Positions 6,715 through 14,474 of a DNA stretch of 20,690 bases are shown here, in pieces; position 1 is the stretch's first letter; each line of letters begins with the position of its first letter. Position numbers and translations under genes: made by a program. The notes beneath the pieces are model-generated. The model saw only the letters and a list, made by a program, of their open reading frames with translations, did not search any database and was not told the origin of the DNA. Where the stretch lies: the NCBI GenBank assembly GCA_964562015.1, contig CAZLRH010000041.1, positions 1 through 20,690 on the forward strand, read 5' to 3'. The DNA is from CAZLRH01 sp964562015. GTDB lineage: Bacteria; Verrucomicrobiota; Verrucomicrobiia; Opitutales; JABDGR01.

Positions 6715-6754
6715 TCAATCAAGGCTAATCAAGGTGAATCAAGCTCAATCAAGC
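6715..6754. repeat. Four 10-bp direct repeats (core AATCAAG)
   Basis: TCAATCAAGG, CTAATCAAGG, TGAATCAAGC and TCAATCAAGC follow each other without gaps. The invariant core is AATCAAG. The 10-bp period places every copy on about the same face of the helix. They lie 160 bp downstream of a small DNA-binding protein gene. Confidence 0.75.
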
Positions 6755-6889
6755 CACTTCATGCCCGTTGTCGTGAAAATCTGCACGTATTTACGCCCTT
6801 GGCCCACTCCACCGCAAACGGTGCGATAACCGAGCTTATAATGGCCACGCCTTTTCAGCGCGGGACGACTAGGTGTCATTTTAAAACTT

Positions 6890-6972
6890 AACCACGGATG
6901 CCACGGATAACACGGATTTCCTTCTGCACAGGGTGGACAGCTTCATCATGCATATCCGTGCCATCCGTGGTT
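6890..6972. repeat. Inverted ATCCGTG repeats, family D
   Basis: AACCACGGATGCCACGGAT (6890-6908) is inverted as ATCCGTGCCATCCGTGGTT (6954-6972), separated by about 45 bp. A shorter version is at 3880-3908. Confidence 0.7.
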
Positions 6973-7108
6973 GTTTGAGGGTTTCAAATCAGTACCAAGG
7001 GGCCATGCTTTCTGACGCGCCCGTCCGACAACGGGCTTGACCTGTGGGCCTCGGGCGGCGCAAATCAAGCGCAGGCGCGCGCCATCACGGCGCGTTTCGC
7101 CCTTCCGG

Positions 7109-7162
7109 GGTAGGGACGCTTCTCCGAAACGTCCGCGGACGCCTCGGAGAGGAGTCCCTACC
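7109..7162. repeat. Inverted-repeat element, family C copy 2
   Basis: GGTAGGGACGCTTCTCCGA (7109-7127) is inverted as GGTAGGGACTCCTCTCCGA read from 7162 back to 7144. The two arms meet at CGTCC/GGACG. It has the same ends as 3773-3838. Confidence 0.72.
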
Positions 7163-7243
7163 TGCCCAAAACGAACCACCAGCCTTTCGCCGTAGTAGAA
7201 TCCCATCCAACCCTGGCCTTTCCAACCTTCCTTCCCTTTCCGC

Positions 7244-7834
7244 ATGAGCATCGACCCTCCTTCCGCGCCCGATCCGTTCAAAGTCCCCGGCGTTGACCCG
7301 GCCAAACTCGCCGCCGCCGCCGGCGCCCTGCACGCGGTGGGCCTCGTGTTTTTCATCCTCGGTTTCCTGGCGATGCTCGACGTCTGGGCCGCCTCGGTCG
7401 CCGTGGCCCTGATGGTCGGCTGGCTCCTCATGTTTGGCAGCCTGTGCACCATCGCCAGCGTCTTTGTCGGCCATGGCCGGCATCACCCGCACAAGTTCCT
7501 GGCCATCGTGGTCGGGCTGCTCGGGGCGGTCGCGGGCGTGCTGTTGATTGACGACCCGCTCCGCACGGTCGTCCTTCTGACCATCATCGTCGGCGCCTCC
7601 ATCACCGCGCAAAGCCTCATGGAACTGACCTGGGCCGCGCGGCCTGAACTCGCCGGCAAGCGCACCTGGCTCATCTTCAACGGCCTCGCCGGGCTCTTTC
7701 TCGGCTTTATTATCTTTGCCCACTGGCCGCACGATAGCGACTGGGTGCTCGGCATGATCTTCGGCATCAAGATGCTCTTCACCGGTGCGACGTTTATGTC
7801 GCTCCCCTCCGCGCCGCCACCGGCAACGACGTAG
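7244..7834 (+). CDS. HdeD/DUF308-family membrane protein
   Basis: A 196-aa integral membrane protein with about six TM segments beginning near residues 24-46, 48-72, 84-103, 106-122, 143-160 and 167-186, and a short soluble N-terminus rich in proline. The pattern of paired helices with GW, LLG..AGVLL.DDP and GL..LFLGFIIF blocks fits the HdeD/DUF308 family. E. coli HdeD is linked to acid resistance at high cell density, but most homologs are of unknown role, so no specific function is claimed. It is transcribed in the same direction as aroC, with a 105-bp gap that contains a CTAAGCACTAAGCACC repeat. Confidence 0.72.
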   Translation: MSIDPPSAPDPFKVPGVDPAKLAAAAGALHAVGLVFFILGFLAMLDVWAASVAVALMVGWLLMFGSLCTIASVFVGHGRHHPHKFLAIVVGLLGAVAGVLLIDDPLRTVVLLTIIVGASITAQSLMELTWAARPELAGKRTWLIFNGLAGLFLGFIIFAHWPHDSDWVLGMIFGIKMLFTGATFMSLPSAPPPATT

Positions 7835-7939
7835 GCCTTTGGCAACTGGATTCACCTCGCTGAAACCTTGCGCGGCGACGCTCGATCAACAATCTTCCCA
7901 CTAAGCACTAAGCACCAAAACACGAGAACACTTTTTTAA

Positions 7940-9055
7940 ATGGGCAACACCTTCGGCAAACTCTTCAGCATCGCCACCTGGGGCGAAAGCCACGGCGGCG
8001 GCATCGGCGTGGTCGTGGACGGTTGCCCGCCGAACCTGCCGCTCGCCGCCCCTGAAATTCAGGCCGACCTCGACCGCCGCCGTCCCGGCCAGAGCGATAT
8101 TTCCACCACGCGCAAGGAAGCCGACGCCGTCACCATTCTCTCGGGCGTGTTCGAAGGCCGCACGCTCGGCACGCCCATCGCGCTGCTCGTCGCCAACACC
8201 GACGCCCGTCCCGAAGCCTACGCCGAGATGCGGGAAAAATTCCGCCCTTCGCACGCGGACTACACTTACCAGACGAAATTCGGTATCCGCAACCACGAGG
8301 GTGGCGGGCGCTCCTCCGCCCGCGAAACCATCGGCCGCGTGGCCGCCGGCGCGATTGCGAAAAAAATCCTTGCCCTCGGCGGCGGCGTGGAAATCCGCGC
8401 CTATGTCGAGCAAATCCACACGCTCGTCATGCCCGGCGCCGAGCGCCTGACCGCCGGCGAGGCCGTCCCCTTTCCCACTCTCGCGGAAGTTGAGGCCACC
8501 GCCGTCCGCTGCCCCGACCCCGTGACCGCGGAGAAAATGATCGCGCGCATCAAAGCCGTCCGCGCGAAAGGCGATTCTGTCGGTGGAGTGATTGTCGGCC
8601 GCGTGCGCGGACTGCCCGTCGGCCTCGGCGAACCGGTCTTCGACCGCCTCGAGGCCGACCTCGCGAAGGCCATGCTCTCGCTGCCCGCGACGAAGGGCTT
8701 TGAAATCGGCAGTGGCTTTGCGGGCACGCAACTCACTGGCTCGCAGCATAATGATGCCTTCGAGAAACGCGGCGGCAAAATCCGCACTGTCACCAACCGC
8801 TCGGGCGGCGTGCAAGGCGGCATCAGCAACGGCGAGGAACTCTTCTTTCGCGTGGCCTTCAAGCCCACCGCCACCATTTTGCAGAAACAGAAAACCGTGG
8901 ACCTCAAAGGCCGTGAAACGGAACTCCTCGCCCGCGGCCGGCACGACCCCTGCGTGCTCCCCCGCGCCGTGCCCATTGTGGAAGCGATGACCGCGCTCGT
9001 CCTCGTGGACCACTGGCTCCGCCACTTCGCGCAGAATAGGGTGTTTGCGTTTTAA
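7940..9055 (+). CDS. aroC: Chorismate synthase
   Basis: A 371-aa enzyme of the shikimate pathway that converts 5-enolpyruvylshikimate-3-phosphate to chorismate using reduced FMN. All family signatures are present: GNTFGKLFSIATWGESHGGG at the N-terminus, DLDRRRPGQ (about 44-52), RPSHADYTYQTKFG, GGGRSSARETIGRVAAGAIA, and the C-terminal RHDPCVLPRAVPIVEAM. Length is normal for a monofunctional enzyme with no flavin-reductase domain. The ATG is directly before the conserved GNTFG block, so the start is secure, although no SD site is visible. No other aro gene is nearby. Confidence 0.97.
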   Translation: MGNTFGKLFSIATWGESHGGGIGVVVDGCPPNLPLAAPEIQADLDRRRPGQSDISTTRKEADAVTILSGVFEGRTLGTPIALLVANTDARPEAYAEMREKFRPSHADYTYQTKFGIRNHEGGGRSSARETIGRVAAGAIAKKILALGGGVEIRAYVEQIHTLVMPGAERLTAGEAVPFPTLAEVEATAVRCPDPVTAEKMIARIKAVRAKGDSVGGVIVGRVRGLPVGLGEPVFDRLEADLAKAMLSLPATKGFEIGSGFAGTQLTGSQHNDAFEKRGGKIRTVTNRSGGVQGGISNGEELFFRVAFKPTATILQKQKTVDLKGRETELLARGRHDPCVLPRAVPIVEAMTALVLVDHWLRHFAQNRVFAF

Positions 9056-9094
9056 GGCTGCCCGGATTCGAACATTGTCAATACGTCAAACGGA

Positions 9095-9505
9095 CTACTG
9101 ATTTGGAATTTGTGCCGGATAATAAACCCGTTGAAAGCGCGCATAGGTGAAACAGAAAATGCCAATGTTAAATGCGCTTAAGAGAATTTTTAGCGAATTG
9201 GCTCCAGAAAAATCGAGGCCGCCGTGCGAGCCGATCACCAACAGATAGCCAAATGCGATCAACAAGGCATTTCGCATATAGGATTCGGTTTGTACTATGC
9301 GGCCAAAGACGTAGAATCCCACAAAACCCGTTAACCAATAGACAACGAATTTTATGTAATTCGTCGTACTGTATTCGCCAAAATATCCTCCTCGCGGCCG
9401 CCCCACATTGAACAGGCTTGTCACCCATTCCGACAGGTAATAAGCGAAGCCCACTACAGAAGAAATAATCGCCAGGGTAAGAAGGATATTAAAAGTGCGT
9501 TTCAT
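9095..9505 (-). CDS. AT-rich four-TM membrane protein, unknown
   Basis: A 136-aa product with four hydrophobic segments (about residues 6-24, 50-70, 80-96 and 106-122). Between the first two is a polar loop RPRGGYFGEYSTTNYIK. No family is recognised. Its base composition is clearly more AT-rich than aroC upstream and the methyltransferase downstream, which suggests recent acquisition or relaxed selection. It is convergent with aroC, and no promoter or SD site is obvious. Confidence 0.55.
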   Translation of the reverse strand: MKRTFNILLTLAIISSVVGFAYYLSEWVTSLFNVGRPRGGYFGEYSTTNYIKFVVYWLTGFVGFYVFGRIVQTESYMRNALLIAFGYLLVIGSHGGLDFSGANSLKILLSAFNIGIFCFTYARFQRVYYPAQIPNQ

Positions 9506-9630
9506 TGGATTGAAATTGGGAAAGCATCGACCATCGGATCAAATGGATTTTTCTTAATACTCATTGCGAAGCCATCTTGGCAATCGCAATCGGATGCAAT
9601 TGCCTGCATCTTACCTCTCAAAAATTAACA

Positions 9631-10371
9631 ATGCCTCCCTCACCCCATGACCCTTCCGGTGGCTGGAATGCCTCGGCGGAGGCGTGGATTCGTTTCGTGG
9701 ACAAGGGTGATGCGAATCGCACGCATTTGCTCGATCCCCTCATGCTCGAACTTTGCGGCGACGTGCGCGGGCGGCGGGTGCTCGACATCGGCTGCGGCGA
9801 GGGGCGTTTTTGCCGGATGCTGAAAGCCCAGGGCGCGAAAGTGACCGGGATCGAGCCCGCGACGCGCCTGCGCGAGGAGGCCCGCCGCCGCGATCCGACC
9901 GGCACTTATCTGGCGCACGATGCCGCCAAGCTGCCGCTGGCCGACGCGAGTTTCGACCTGTGCGTGAGTTACATCGCACTCGTGGACATTGCCGACCATG
10001 TGCGGGCGATTGCGGAAATGGCCCGCGTGCTGGTGCCGGGCGGGCGCGTCGTGTTCTCGAACTTGCAGCCGTACGTGACGACGAACTCCAAGGGCTGGCA
10101 CAAGGACGCGCGCGGCCAAAAACTTCACTTCCCCATCGATCTTTACGCCGTGCCGCGCCCGCTGGTCGGTCGCTGGCACCACATCGAAGTCACCCAATAC
10201 CACCGTCCGCTCGCGGACATCATGAGCGCGTTCCTCGGCGCCGGACTCGTGTTGCGGCGTTTTCTCGAACCAGTGCCGAGCGCGGAAGCCATGCGCGAAT
10301 ATCCCGCGTTTGAGGACCATGCCCGCGTGCCGTTGTTTGTCGTGATGGAATGGACCAAACCGCTCTCGTAG
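9631..10371 (+). CDS. Class I SAM-dependent methyltransferase
   Basis: A 246-aa protein with a Rossmann-type SAM fold. Motif I is VLDIGCGEGRF (50-60). The acidic residue after beta2 is Glu75 in VTGIEP. Motif II is HDAAKLPLADASFDLCVS (96-113), and motif III is MARVLVPGGRVVFSN (130-144). The C-terminal part (W.HIEVTQYHRPLADIMSAF) resembles the methyltransf_11 group acting on small molecules, ubiquinone-type rings or tRNA-like substrates, but the substrate cannot be told. The frame opens at a TTG at 9577. The ATG at 9631 is preferred as the first ATG before the conserved part. Confidence 0.82.
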   Translation: MPPSPHDPSGGWNASAEAWIRFVDKGDANRTHLLDPLMLELCGDVRGRRVLDIGCGEGRFCRMLKAQGAKVTGIEPATRLREEARRRDPTGTYLAHDAAKLPLADASFDLCVSYIALVDIADHVRAIAEMARVLVPGGRVVFSNLQPYVTTNSKGWHKDARGQKLHFPIDLYAVPRPLVGRWHHIEVTQYHRPLADIMSAFLGAGLVLRRFLEPVPSAEAMREYPAFEDHARVPLFVVMEWTKPLS

Positions 10372-10399
10372 ATTAGGCCTTCACCCCATGGGCCGCCAG

Positions 10400-10426
10400 T
10401 TGACGGCAAAAACCTTCGCCTATAAC
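10400..10426 (+). promoter_or_regulatory. Promoter of lipoprotein gene, likely leaderless
   Basis: TTGACG (10400-10405) is followed by TATAAC (10421-10426) with a 15-bp spacer. The ATG is only seven bases after the -10 box, so transcription would start at or next to the start codon. Confidence 0.55.
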
Positions 10427-10433
10427 TTATCCC

Positions 10434-11039
10434 ATGCGCTTCCTCGTTGTGGCCGGAATCTTTGGCCTCGCGTTACTCATTAGCGGCTGTGCCAGCGCGC
10501 CCGCGCAGTTGACCACGTTTCAGGATGTGAACCACCCGGTAAGCCGGCAAAGCAAACTGGCGTTTCCAGCCACGACGCCGGACGATGTTTCCTCGCGCGT
10601 GGCGACCGCCTATTTGCAACAGGAAATGCAGGAAATGGGCTTTAATCTCGTGCCCATTGACCAGGCGGATTTTTCCGTGCGCTGCACTTTGGAGAATAAA
10701 AATACCGTGGTCGGCACGGGTTCCGGAGCCAGCGTCGGCACCGGGATCGGCGGCGGCAGCAGCACCGGCGGCGGCGGCGCGGTTTTCTCCGGCATCGGTC
10801 TCTCCATCCCGCTGGGTGAGCCGCGCACCGTCACCCAGCGCACCACGCAAATGGCCGTGACCATCGAGACGACCGCCGAGCCGAAATTGCCCGTCTGGCA
10901 AGGCAACATCAGCGCCAAGGCGGATGACGAAGCCGATTACCACGAACAATTTTATCGCGCATTGCTGCTGCGCGTCGGCGAGAATTTCAACCAGGAGATA
11001 AACCTCGCCAAGGTGCCCATGAAGGACACCAAGCCGTAA
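10434..11039 (+). CDS. DUF4136-like lipoprotein
   Basis: A 201-aa protein with a type II signal peptide (MRFLVVAGIFGLALLISGC; lipobox LISGC, Cys19). The mature part begins with a polar stretch, then AYLQQEMQEMGFNLVPIDQA, ADFSVRCTLENK and a glycine/serine-rich hinge (about residues 97-122) before TQRTTQMAVTIET. This order matches the DUF4136 family of outer-membrane or periplasmic lipoproteins of unknown function. It probably sits on the outer membrane, since residues +2/+3 (Ala-Ser) do not resemble the inner-membrane retention signal. It stands as a single gene converging on the DUF2167 gene. Confidence 0.75.
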   Translation: MRFLVVAGIFGLALLISGCASAPAQLTTFQDVNHPVSRQSKLAFPATTPDDVSSRVATAYLQQEMQEMGFNLVPIDQADFSVRCTLENKNTVVGTGSGASVGTGIGGGSSTGGGGAVFSGIGLSIPLGEPRTVTQRTTQMAVTIETTAEPKLPVWQGNISAKADDEADYHEQFYRALLLRVGENFNQEINLAKVPMKDTKP

Positions 11040-11079
11040 GGCACGCCCGGCGTGCGCAACGGTCCGGACAGACTGAGAC

Positions 11080-11973
11080 TCACGCCCGCCCGCGAATTTT
11101 CGCCCACATTTTCTTAAAAAAGCCCGCGACGGCCACGGCAGCCACAATGATGAGTTTTTTAAACGCCAGCAAGCCGACCCAGAGCACCTTGAACAAACCG
11201 GCCTTGGCCGCAATCCCGCCGGCCACAAGGGCGGCGAGCCCGTATGCCGCGACCTTGTCGGTGCTGGGGTTGAAATCGGCGTAACGGTGGCCATCTTGAA
11301 AATTCACCATGGCGAGAATCTGCGGCGTGGCGGCTTCGATCTCCTTGAGTTGCGGCAGGCCACCCACGGCATTGAGCACGAGCACCCCACTGCGGCCAAG
11401 GATGCGGATGTTGTAATTGAGCGTGTGCTCCTTTTCGTCGCCGAATTTTATTTCCTTGGCCCAATACATTTTGTGTGCGGCCGCATCGTAGCGCGGCGGC
11501 GCGGCCCAGCCGATCAATTCAATCGGCGGAAAGCCCTGCTTCTCGCGCTCCTGGTTGGCCGCGGCCACGCCGGATTTCATCTCCGCCAACAGTTTGTCGT
11601 AGTCGATGGTTGAGGCGTCGTCGTCTTTGACGTAGCCGTCGTCCGCATAGGTGATGATGACGGCCCAGCTGTCGTCGGCAAACGGATTGAAACCGGAGGG
11701 CACAATCATGCCGAGGGTGCCGCCGCTGGCGGGGTTGTTCCAAATCTTGGTAAGCAGCGTCTCAGCGTCGGCTGGGTTGAGATATAGGAATTGGGGCGGG
11801 AGATTGATTTTGGCGAGGCCGCCCGGCAGCGTGATGTTGCCTTTCTCCGGCTTCATGTTCTCCAGCAATTTGCTGAGCTCGGTGATTTTCGCGTCCGTCT
11901 CCGCCGAGGCGGCGAACGCGGGCAGGACTGCCCAGCCCAGCAGCAAAGACATGAGAAAAGCTTTTATTTTCAT
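11080..11973 (-). CDS. DUF2167-family membrane protein
   Basis: A 297-aa protein with an N-terminal signal peptide (about 1-21), a long extracytoplasmic domain and one or two C-terminal TM helices (about 240-285) ending in a basic KKMWAKIRGRA tail. Family blocks are PADAETLLTKIWNNP, LGMIVPSG, ITYADDGYVKDDDAS.IDYD, GWAAPPRYDAAAHKMYWAKE and LNYNIRILGRSGVLVLNAV. DUF2167 proteins are widespread in Gram-negative bacteria and have no firmly assigned function. It follows the ABC-F gene on the same strand with a 147-bp gap, which looks too long for tight coupling. Confidence 0.88.
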   Translation of the reverse strand: MKIKAFLMSLLLGWAVLPAFAASAETDAKITELSKLLENMKPEKGNITLPGGLAKINLPPQFLYLNPADAETLLTKIWNNPASGGTLGMIVPSGFNPFADDSWAVIITYADDGYVKDDDASTIDYDKLLAEMKSGVAAANQEREKQGFPPIELIGWAAPPRYDAAAHKMYWAKEIKFGDEKEHTLNYNIRILGRSGVLVLNAVGGLPQLKEIEAATPQILAMVNFQDGHRYADFNPSTDKVAAYGLAALVAGGIAAKAGLFKVLWVGLLAFKKLIIVAAVAVAGFFKKMWAKIRGRA

Positions 11974-12120
11974 GGCACGACATCCACCGGCGTGAGCGAA
12001 GAAAAAAGGAAACTCGCAAACCGACCCATCCTAACGCTCCAACGCTGGATTTCGCGCCCACTGCCGTCAATGAAAAACCAGGGTGTGATAACCCCCGCGC
12101 ATTGAGCGAAATCACCGGTT

Positions 12121-14001
12121 CTACCCGGCCTTCTCGAGCTCCGCCAAATGCGCGACGGCTTTTTCCCATTCGGCATTCGCGTTGTGCAACTGGTCCACCA
12201 CGAAACTGAGCTCGCGGTTCAGGTGCTGCGGCTTGCCGGGCTGCGTGTACGTTTCCGGCGCTTCGAGCGCCGCCGTAAGTTCGTTTTGCTGGGCCTCGAG
12301 CTTGGAGACCGCTTCCTCGAGTTTGCCCACCTCGACGCGCAATTGCCGAATCTTCGCCTTGCGCTCGCGCTGATCCTCCTTGTTGACGGAGGGCGTGCGC
12401 GGAGGCGCGGGCGCGGCGGTGGATTTTTGCACCGGACGGGCGTCGCCAAAAGGCGCGGTCAGCGCGGCCCGCTCATTCGTGGCCCGGGATTTCTCGAGGT
12501 AATAATCGTAATCGCCGGCGTAGGGCGTGAGGCGACCCGCATGCACATGCAAAACCGATTTCGCCAGTTGCCGGATGAAATAGACGTCGTGGCTGATGAA
12601 GATGAACGTCCCCTCGTATTGCGTGAGCGCGTGGACGAGGGCGTCAATCGACGAAATGTCGAGGTGCGTGGTTGGCTCGTCCATCAGCAACAAATTCGGC
12701 GGGCTGACGAGCAGGCGGGCCAGCGCGAGGCGGGATTTTTCGCCGCCGGAGAGCACCGACACCTTTTTGAAGACATCGTCTTTGCGAAACAGAAACGCGC
12801 CCAGAATCGTGCGCGCGCGCTGCTCGGTGAGCTGGTTTTCCGCCGTGCGCAACTCCATGACGTTGTCGAACACCGTGGCATTGACGCGGAGGTTGTCGGC
12901 GCGATTTTGCGCGAAATAGCCCGGGACGACGTTGCTGCCGAGTTCGCAGGTGCCCGCGCGCAACGGCACCACGCCGGCGAGAATTTTGAGGAGCGTGGAC
13001 TTGCCCGCGCCGTTGGGGCCGACAAGCACGATGCGCTGCCCGCGCTCGGCCTGGAAATTCAAATCGCGGTAAACGACATGGTCGCCGTAAGCCTGCTCGA
13101 CGTTGGTCAGCGTGATAACCTTGAGGCCGGAGCGCGGCGGCTGGGGAAACTTGAAGTGAATGCGCTTCAAATCCTCCTGGGGCTCCTCGACCGCGACTTT
13201 TTCCAGGCGCTCGATTTGCTTTTCCTTGGATTTCGCGCGCGAGGCCATCGAGGCTTTGGCGCCGAAACGGTCCACGAATTTCTGCAAGTGCGCGATTTCG
13301 CGCTGCTGGTTTTTGAAGGTCGAGGCCAGTTGTTCCTTGCGGTGCTCCTTTTCCACGAGGAAATCGTCGTAATTGCCGGTGTAGCGGTGCAGCGCGCCGG
13401 AGCGCAACTCGAGGATGCCGGTGCACAGGGCGTTCAAAAAAGCGCGGTCGTGCGAGATGACCACGAGGCCACCGGGATAGCGCGTCAGGTAATCCTGAAA
13501 CCACAGCAGCGCCTCGAGATCCAAGTGGTTGGTCGGCTCGTCCAGCAGCAACAGCGCGGGCTCGCTGACGAGCAACCGGGCGATGTGCGCGCGCATGACC
13601 CAACCGCCGGAAAACGTTTTCGCCAGGCGTTCGTGGTCGGTGTCGCGGAAGCCCAGGCCCGCGAGAATTTTCTTCGCGCGCGATTCGAGCGTATAGTCCA
13701 CGTCATAGTCGTCGTCGGATTCCGGCTCGAGCTTCTGGCCGCTGGTGGCGATTTGCAGAATGGTTTCCTCGCCCACCGGCGCGCTCTCCTGCGGCAGAAA
13801 GCCGAAGTCGGCGCCGCGCTCCCACTCGGTGGTGCCCTCGTCGGGCGCCTCGCGACCGAGGATGATATTGAACAGCGTGGACTTGCCCGCGCCGTTGGGG
13901 CCGACCAGACCGTAGCGGTCGGTGCGCGCGATAAAGAGCGACACGTCGCGAAAAAGTTCGCGCGGGCCGTAGGACTTGGCGATGTCAGCAAGGATGAGCA
14001 C
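12121..14001 (-). CDS. ABC-F family ATP-binding protein
   Basis: A 626-aa soluble protein with two ABC ATPase domains and no membrane segment, as in the ABC-F group that acts on ribosomes. Domain 1: Walker A GPNGAGKST (34-42), FSGGW signature (130-134), DEPTNHLD (154-161) and SHD switch (183-185). A basic charged linker (about 210-290, containing RAKSKEKQIERLEK) corresponds to the P-site tRNA-interacting region. Domain 2: GPNGAGKST (328-336), LSGGE (417-421), DEPTTHLD (441-448) and SHD. The C-terminus (about 550-620) is a coiled coil as in Uup/YheS-like proteins. DEPTTHLD replaces the more usual DEPTNHLD in domain 2. The start is a GTG, with GAGAGG 11 bases upstream. It is probably a YheS/Uup-type factor rather than a resistance protein, since no drug-efflux neighbour is present. 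Confidence 0.93.
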   Translation of the reverse strand: MLILADIAKSYGPRELFRDVSLFIARTDRYGLVGPNGAGKSTLFNIILGREAPDEGTTEWERGADFGFLPQESAPVGEETILQIATSGQKLEPESDDDYDVDYTLESRAKKILAGLGFRDTDHERLAKTFSGGWVMRAHIARLLVSEPALLLLDEPTNHLDLEALLWFQDYLTRYPGGLVVISHDRAFLNALCTGILELRSGALHRYTGNYDDFLVEKEHRKEQLASTFKNQQREIAHLQKFVDRFGAKASMASRAKSKEKQIERLEKVAVEEPQEDLKRIHFKFPQPPRSGLKVITLTNVEQAYGDHVVYRDLNFQAERGQRIVLVGPNGAGKSTLLKILAGVVPLRAGTCELGSNVVPGYFAQNRADNLRVNATVFDNVMELRTAENQLTEQRARTILGAFLFRKDDVFKKVSVLSGGEKSRLALARLLVSPPNLLLMDEPTTHLDISSIDALVHALTQYEGTFIFISHDVYFIRQLAKSVLHVHAGRLTPYAGDYDYYLEKSRATNERAALTAPFGDARPVQKSTAAPAPPRTPSVNKEDQRERKAKIRQLRVEVGKLEEAVSKLEAQQNELTAALEAPETYTQPGKPQHLNRELSFVVDQLHNANAEWEKAVAHLAELEKAG

Positions 14002-14079
14002 GTTGGGACAAACCTCTCAACAAAGACGGCGGAGGGCCGCGGCGTCAACGCTGCATAATGCGGCAACCTATCTTAAACG

Positions 14080-14146
14080 GGGTGGAGTGAGCACTCCGGG
14101 CTCGCTTCACTTCTTGGGAAAACACGCACGGGGTGCGCGCACCACC
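14080..14146. repeat. Double-hairpin 67-bp element, family B copy 2
   Basis: It starts GGGTGGAGTGAGC and ends GCGCACCACC. It is the same length as, and 48/67 identical to, 1926-1992. The ends are mutually inverted (GGGTGG / CCACC). It lies in the divergent spacer upstream of both the ABC-F gene and the 59-aa gene. Confidence 0.72.
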
Positions 14147-14186
14147 CTCAGTGGCAAGCCCGTAGTTACCTGCAGGAATTTTGCCC

Positions 14187-14214
14187 TTGAGGAGGGGTCA
14201 GCACGCTTCATAAT
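14187..14214 (+). promoter_or_regulatory. Promoter of the 59-aa gene, likely leaderless
   Basis: TTGAGG (14187-14192), 16 bp, CATAAT (14209-14214). The start codon follows six bases after the -10 box. Confidence 0.5.
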
Positions 14215-14220
14215 CACGGT

Positions 14221-14400
14221 ATGTCCATGACGGGAAAAGTTTTTTTGGCGATTTTTTGCGGGGCTCTCTTTGGGTTGTTCATGTCCTTGCGGGAACTCTC
14301 CACCAATCCGTGGGTTAGGGAGGCGATAGCCGGTGTTGGCGCAGGGGTGGCGGTGGCCGTATTTCTAGGCGGGACGAGTTTTAGAAAATCACGCCCCTAA
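14221..14400 (+). CDS. Small membrane protein, 59 aa
   Basis: The complete frame from ATG at 14221 to TAA at 14400 encodes MSMTGKVFLAIFCGALFGLF followed by MSLRELSTNPWVREAIAGVG and a second hydrophobic segment ending in SFRKSRP. Two TM helices (about 7-23 and 36-52) are joined by a polar loop. It has a good promoter directly upstream and stands 74 bp before the first HTTM gene on the same strand, so it could belong to that unit. No family is recognised. Confidence 0.55.
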   Translation: MSMTGKVFLAIFCGALFGLFMSLRELSTNPWVREAIAGVGAGVAVAVFLGGTSFRKSRP

Positions 14401-14474
14401 AGGCGGATATTGCCTAAATGGCCTGCTTGCTTTCTGTTTTGCGCACCTGTTCGCGTGTAAGCGTCTTTTACCCT

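Larger units (their letters stand above)
6556..7243. other. Non-coding repeat-rich spacer
   Basis: I see no gene in this 688-bp stretch. It holds, in order, a family B half element that also resembles a terminator (6655-6684), four 10-bp direct repeats (6715-6754), a pair of inverted ATCCGTG repeats (6890-6972) and a family C palindrome (7109-7162). Such a pile-up suggests a site tolerant of insertion. Confidence 0.65.

Noticed and set aside
6715..6754. CRISPR array
   Set aside because: The repeats are 10 bp and contiguous, with no spacers and no cas genes nearby.
7901..9025. Minus-strand frame of 374 codons opposite aroC
   Set aside because: Shadow frame caused by GC-rich codon structure. 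All aroC signatures are on the plus strand and the antisense product is low in information.
12148..14058. Long plus-strand open frame (636 codons) opposite the ABC-F gene
   Set aside because: It is the antisense shadow of a well-supported ABC-F gene in GC-rich DNA. Its translation shows repetitive Arg/Ala/Val composition and no domain.
14418..14474. Earlier ATG for the first HTTM protein
   Set aside because: The added 19 residues do not align with the paralog, whose start matches the ATG at 14475 exactly.
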